From contig JAJDBT010000029.1 in NCBI GenBank assembly GCA_029261215.1, positions 1 to 39,064 on the forward strand: a stretch of DNA of 39,064 nt. Direction: 5' to 3'. Shown here one piece after another: positions 36,660 through 39,064 of this stretch; position 1 is the first letter of the stretch, and every line of letters starts with the position of its first letter. The notes under the pieces are model-generated. The model searched no databases. It was not told the origin of the DNA and saw nothing but the letters and a program-made list of their open reading frames with translations. The position numbers and the translations under genes were made by a program. Source of the stretch: Nitrospirota bacterium (lineage in GTDB: Bacteria; Nitrospirota; Nitrospiria; SBBL01; JAADHI01).

Positions 36660-37479
36660 CAGCAAAGCCCTTTCTGGTTTTTTGGAACCAGGCATAGCCC
36701 GCCCATGCAACAGCAGTAGCGGATATAGTATAGATCCCCAAACCAGACCATTGGGGCAGATGCCCCCAAACTAGAACCTCACGCGTTTGTTCGATGATAA
36801 AGGTGAGCGGGTTTGCCATTATCCAGGGACGAAATTTCTCTGGCACTGCACTCATCGGATAAAAAACGGGCGAGAGAAACATCAGCACGGTCAGAATAAT
36901 ACCGATGGTTTGTCCCACATCGCGCAAGAATACACCCAGAGATGCCAGTATCCAGGCAAGACCGATGATCAAAATGACAAACGGCAACAAAACCAATGGC
37001 GCAAGCATGGCTGTCCAATATAGATAGCCATTAAAGAGCACAAAAGCACCCAGTAGCACAAAAAAACTAACGATAGCATGAAACAATGCGACACCCAAGG
37101 TAATCACCGGGAGGATTTCTATTGGAAACACAACCTTCTTGACAAAATTAACGTTAGAAAGAATCAAACCCGGCGCGCGGCCCAGTACTTCTGCAAACAA
37201 TCCGTGGACAATCATGCCGACAAAGAGCACCACGGCAAACTGTGTTTTGCTTTCCTCTCCCTCCGTTCCCCAGCGGGCTTTAAAGACCTCCGAAAAAACG
37301 AAGGTATATACAGTCAACATAAAAACAGGATTAAAAAAAGACCAAGTGAGACCCATCACAGATCCTTTGTAACGACCAACGACTTCACGTTGGGTCATTT
37401 GCACAATAAGCCGACGATTATGCCACAAGCTACGGAAGAGTGCTATGAGATTGGTTGGCTGAGATGCGTGGGGGTTCAT
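36649..37479 (-). CDS. wzm: Polysaccharide ABC exporter permease
   Basis: The 276-residue membrane protein belongs to the ABC-2 type permeases. It has the amphipathic N-terminal segment REVVGRYKGSVMGLTWSFFN followed by about six hydrophobic helices, and the conserved MFLSPVFYPMSAVPE and NPLTFIIEQTREV loops near the C-terminus. With Wzt it forms the channel that exports the finished glycan. The 11-base overlap with wzt implies balanced expression. Upstream is a 519-base noncoding stretch that probably carries its promoter; no JUMPstart-like element was recognised. Confidence 0.93.
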   Translation of the reverse strand: MNPHASQPTNLIALFRSLWHNRRLIVQMTQREVVGRYKGSVMGLTWSFFNPVFMLTVYTFVFSEVFKARWGTEGEESKTQFAVVLFVGMIVHGLFAEVLGRAPGLILSNVNFVKKVVFPIEILPVITLGVALFHAIVSFFVLLGAFVLFNGYLYWTAMLAPLVLLPFVILIIGLAWILASLGVFLRDVGQTIGIILTVLMFLSPVFYPMSAVPEKFRPWIMANPLTFIIEQTREVLVWGHLPQWSGLGIYTISATAVAWAGYAWFQKTRKGFADVL

Positions 37480-37998
37480 GTATTGTTCTCAGTTTCGGAC
37501 ATATTCGCTGTGGTGGTGCTTGTGGATAAAAAAATGGACATGGTTGAATGAGTACTCCATGGCCCCCCAAAAAAAATATCACAAGAAGTTTTTCGAGCCC
37601 AGAGTTCAACATACAGCAGTGGATTTACCGACCCTCCAGTTTCAACGAGAAACGGCCATTACTCGCCTTCCTTATGCCAATAATATATCTTTAAATACGA
37701 TTCCAATGACAGGATTATACTTCACAAGTAAAATGGACAAGGCATTCTGTCATCATTAAAAAAAAAGGGCAAGCTAATCTAGAAGGTTTCTTCAAATCAA
37801 TATAAGTGGATACACCTTCTCCAGAAGTAGATCAATGAATGTTTCAAAAAGTAATTAGACCTCCTGATGGTGCGGTGGCCCAAAGACAATCTCAAAACAT
37901 ATTACGCAGTTCTTGGACATTTGCTGCTTCAACCGATCACTCGCGTTAGCGTAACCCTATGGCATTTACTAAGCGGTTCCTCGAAGATAGGCCTCTGG
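37480..37998. other. 519-base noncoding region upstream of wzm
   Basis: No convincing gene lies here on either strand. It is AT-rich, with an A9 run at 37758-37766 and an inverted repeat AGAAGGT...ACCTTCT separated by about 27 bases near 37780-37820. One promoter candidate facing wzm ends near 37714. If that is right, the wzm leader is over 230 bases, unusually long, which leaves room for regulation such as antitermination. Confidence 0.4.
37714..37740 (-). promoter_or_regulatory. Candidate promoter of the wzm operon
   Basis: On the minus strand a perfect -10 TATAAT (37719-37714) is preceded by TTGTCC (37740-37735) with 15-base spacing, shorter than ideal. A T-rich stretch (T9, 37766-37758) just upstream could act as an UP element. 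Confidence 0.35.
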
Positions 37999-38679
37999 TC
38001 ATATTTTTTTTCTGTTTTCACGACCAAGATTTTTAGAAGAGATTATCCCACACTGAATTATTCTCCCGACAACTTGTTCTACGCAAGTACCTAATTCGTC
38101 TGTCCCAGTTTTTATGGTAAGTTCAGGGTTTTCAGGTACTTCGTAAGGAGCGGAGATGCCCGTGAATTCCAGTATATCTCCCGCCCGAGCTTTTTTGTAG
38201 ATGCCTTTGGCATCGCGTGACTCGCAAACTTCTAGAGAGGCGGCACAATAGATCTCCATAAAGCCATCCTCCTCTACCAGACCGCGGACGCGTTCGCGGT
38301 CTCTATGATAGGGAGAAATGAAGGCGGTAAGTACAATTACTCCCGCTTCCATAAAAAGCTTGGCCATTTCACCGATACGGCGAATATTTTCCTGACGGTC
38401 TTTCAATGAAAATCCCAGGTCGCTGCAGAGACCGTGACGGACGTTGTCGCCATCCATTACAAAGGTGCGACAACCAAGCTGATGCAAGGCTTCTTCAACT
38501 GCATGCGCAATAGTAGATTTACCTGATCCGGATAATCCGGTAAACCAGATAATTGCACCGCAATGGCCATTTTGCGCTTCACGGCGCGCTCGAGTGATAG
38601 TGGGGTGGTGCCAGATGACATTAGATGAAACCGGATTAAATTCCTGATTTACCATTCCCAATCCATAAGATTCATTCAA
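37999..38679 (-). CDS. cysC: Adenylylsulfate (APS) kinase
   Basis: CysC phosphorylates adenylylsulfate to PAPS, the universal sulfate donor, in the cytoplasm. The 226-residue product has the P-loop GLSGSGKS (48-55), the APS-binding DGDNVRHGL (76-84) and FISPYHRDR (120-128), with a typical [11 protein letters not shown] segment. ATG 38655 is an alternative start, since neither ATG has a good ribosome site. No sulfate adenylyltransferase (CysD/CysN or Sat) is in the window. Its place next to an exporter and a sulfotransferase-domain protein suggests that PAPS is used to sulfate the glycan rather than only for cysteine synthesis. Confidence 0.95.
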   Translation of the reverse strand: MNESYGLGMVNQEFNPVSSNVIWHHPTITRARREAQNGHCGAIIWFTGLSGSGKSTIAHAVEEALHQLGCRTFVMDGDNVRHGLCSDLGFSLKDRQENIRRIGEMAKLFMEAGVIVLTAFISPYHRDRERVRGLVEEDGFMEIYCAASLEVCESRDAKGIYKKARAGDILEFTGISAPYEVPENPELTIKTGTDELGTCVEQVVGRIIQCGIISSKNLGRENRKKI

Positions 38680-38763
38680 ATTAAAAATCCGAAAAAAATG
38701 CTCTCATCACCTATTAAAGACATTCCTTGCCAGAACACTTAAATTACTTATACCAACTTATCC

Positions 38764-39064
38764 TCAATCCTTCGGCTTCAGGTCCAGCACATACGGTGAT
38801 TCAGGATCATCTTCGTGCCGTATTTCATCAATTTCTTCCTTCTTTTCTCGTCCCATAAACAAACGGTTTGGACAGTTAATGACAACGCCATCTTTTCCGC
38901 CTACATTTTGATAAGCGTGAACTACGCCTTCAGGAACAATAACAACGGCATGAGCGTCTTCACCCACAACAACCTGGATTTTGTTTTGAAATGTCGGGCT
39001 TTTTTCACGGTTATCCCAAAGCGTCACTTTAAAATTAGACGGTCCAATAAAACAGAAATAATCC
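38764..39064 (-). CDS. RmlC-like sugar 3,5-epimerase (cupin), C-terminal part
   Basis: The open frame continues past the window's right edge, so the N-terminus is missing; an internal GTG at 39027 is not the true start. The visible 99 residues read through FCFIGPSNFKVTLWDNRE, a cupin-type strand EGVVHAYQNVGG, and the tail DEIRHEDDPESPYVLD. This resembles dTDP-4-dehydrorhamnose 3,5-epimerase (RmlC) and related WxcM/FdtA-type sugar epimerases. Its product is probably a sugar for the glycan; the exact member of the family cannot be named from this fragment. Confidence 0.75.
   Translation of the reverse strand, partial: DYFCFIGPSNFKVTLWDNREKSPTFQNKIQVVVGEDAHAVVIVPEGVVHAYQNVGGKDGVVINCPNRLFMGREKKEEIDEIRHEDDPESPYVLDLKPKD

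Noticed and set aside
37078-37551. 157-codon plus-strand frame opposite wzm
   Set aside because: It is antisense to a clear membrane permease gene, has no ribosome site and no domain; it is a shadow of wzm.
37867-38094. 75-codon plus-strand frame in the gap and cysC 3' end
   Set aside because: Half overlaps cysC on the other strand; no ribosome site or family resemblance.

Overview
The window comes from a Gram-negative bacterium. It encodes lipoprotein signal peptidase, an outer-membrane barrel protein, a Wzm/Wzt polysaccharide exporter and a GDP-heptose pathway. I cannot name the phylum from the sequence alone. The mix of a hybrid kinase with a c-di-GMP output, a retropepsin/7TM/ATP-grasp operon and a DUF3179 protein fits a proteobacterium or a related environmental lineage. 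No rRNA, tRNA or CRISPR array was seen.

Left part (1-18.8 kb), core and conserved accessory genes. The first ~236 bases are the end of an insertion sequence (start of an ISNCY-like transposase, reading out of the window). It sits against a well-formed promoter and purA. Next come a three-gene overlapping operon on the minus strand (RimB-like retropepsin, inactive transglutaminase-7TM protein, RimK-like ATP-grasp ligase), a MidA/NDUFAF7-type methyltransferase, an M14-type zinc carboxypeptidase/desuccinylase, a large MFS/spermidine-synthase-like/TPR fusion, a small hypothetical protein, an outer-membrane barrel protein and a small membrane protein. These are followed by lspA-ileS (overlapping), an HD-domain CCA-adding/poly(A)-polymerase family enzyme and a DUF3179 protein.

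Middle (18.8-23.6 kb), signalling. A translationally coupled pair encodes a membrane hybrid histidine kinase with a degenerate receiver, a canonical receiver and an Hpt domain, and a REC-GGDEF-EAL response regulator. Together they look like a complete phosphorelay into c-di-GMP turnover.

Right part (23.9-39 kb), a surface-polysaccharide locus transcribed right to left. In transcription order: an RmlC-like sugar epimerase (cut by the window end), APS kinase CysC, the ABC exporter Wzm/Wzt (Wzt with a C-terminal cargo domain), a 1520-residue sulfotransferase/GT2/GT4/methyltransferase fusion, a TylF-type methyltransferase, a truncated epimerase relic, an intact epimerase/reductase, a GDP-mannose-dehydratase-like enzyme, heptose kinase HddA with a G10 tract, a truncated gmhA relic, guanylyltransferase HddC and two GT2 glycosyltransferases. 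The predicted product is a heptose- or 6-deoxyheptose-containing glycan, possibly sulfated and methylated, exported by an ABC transporter. CysC would make the PAPS used by the sulfotransferase domain. Two gene relics and a homopolymer tract suggest this locus is actively remodelled.
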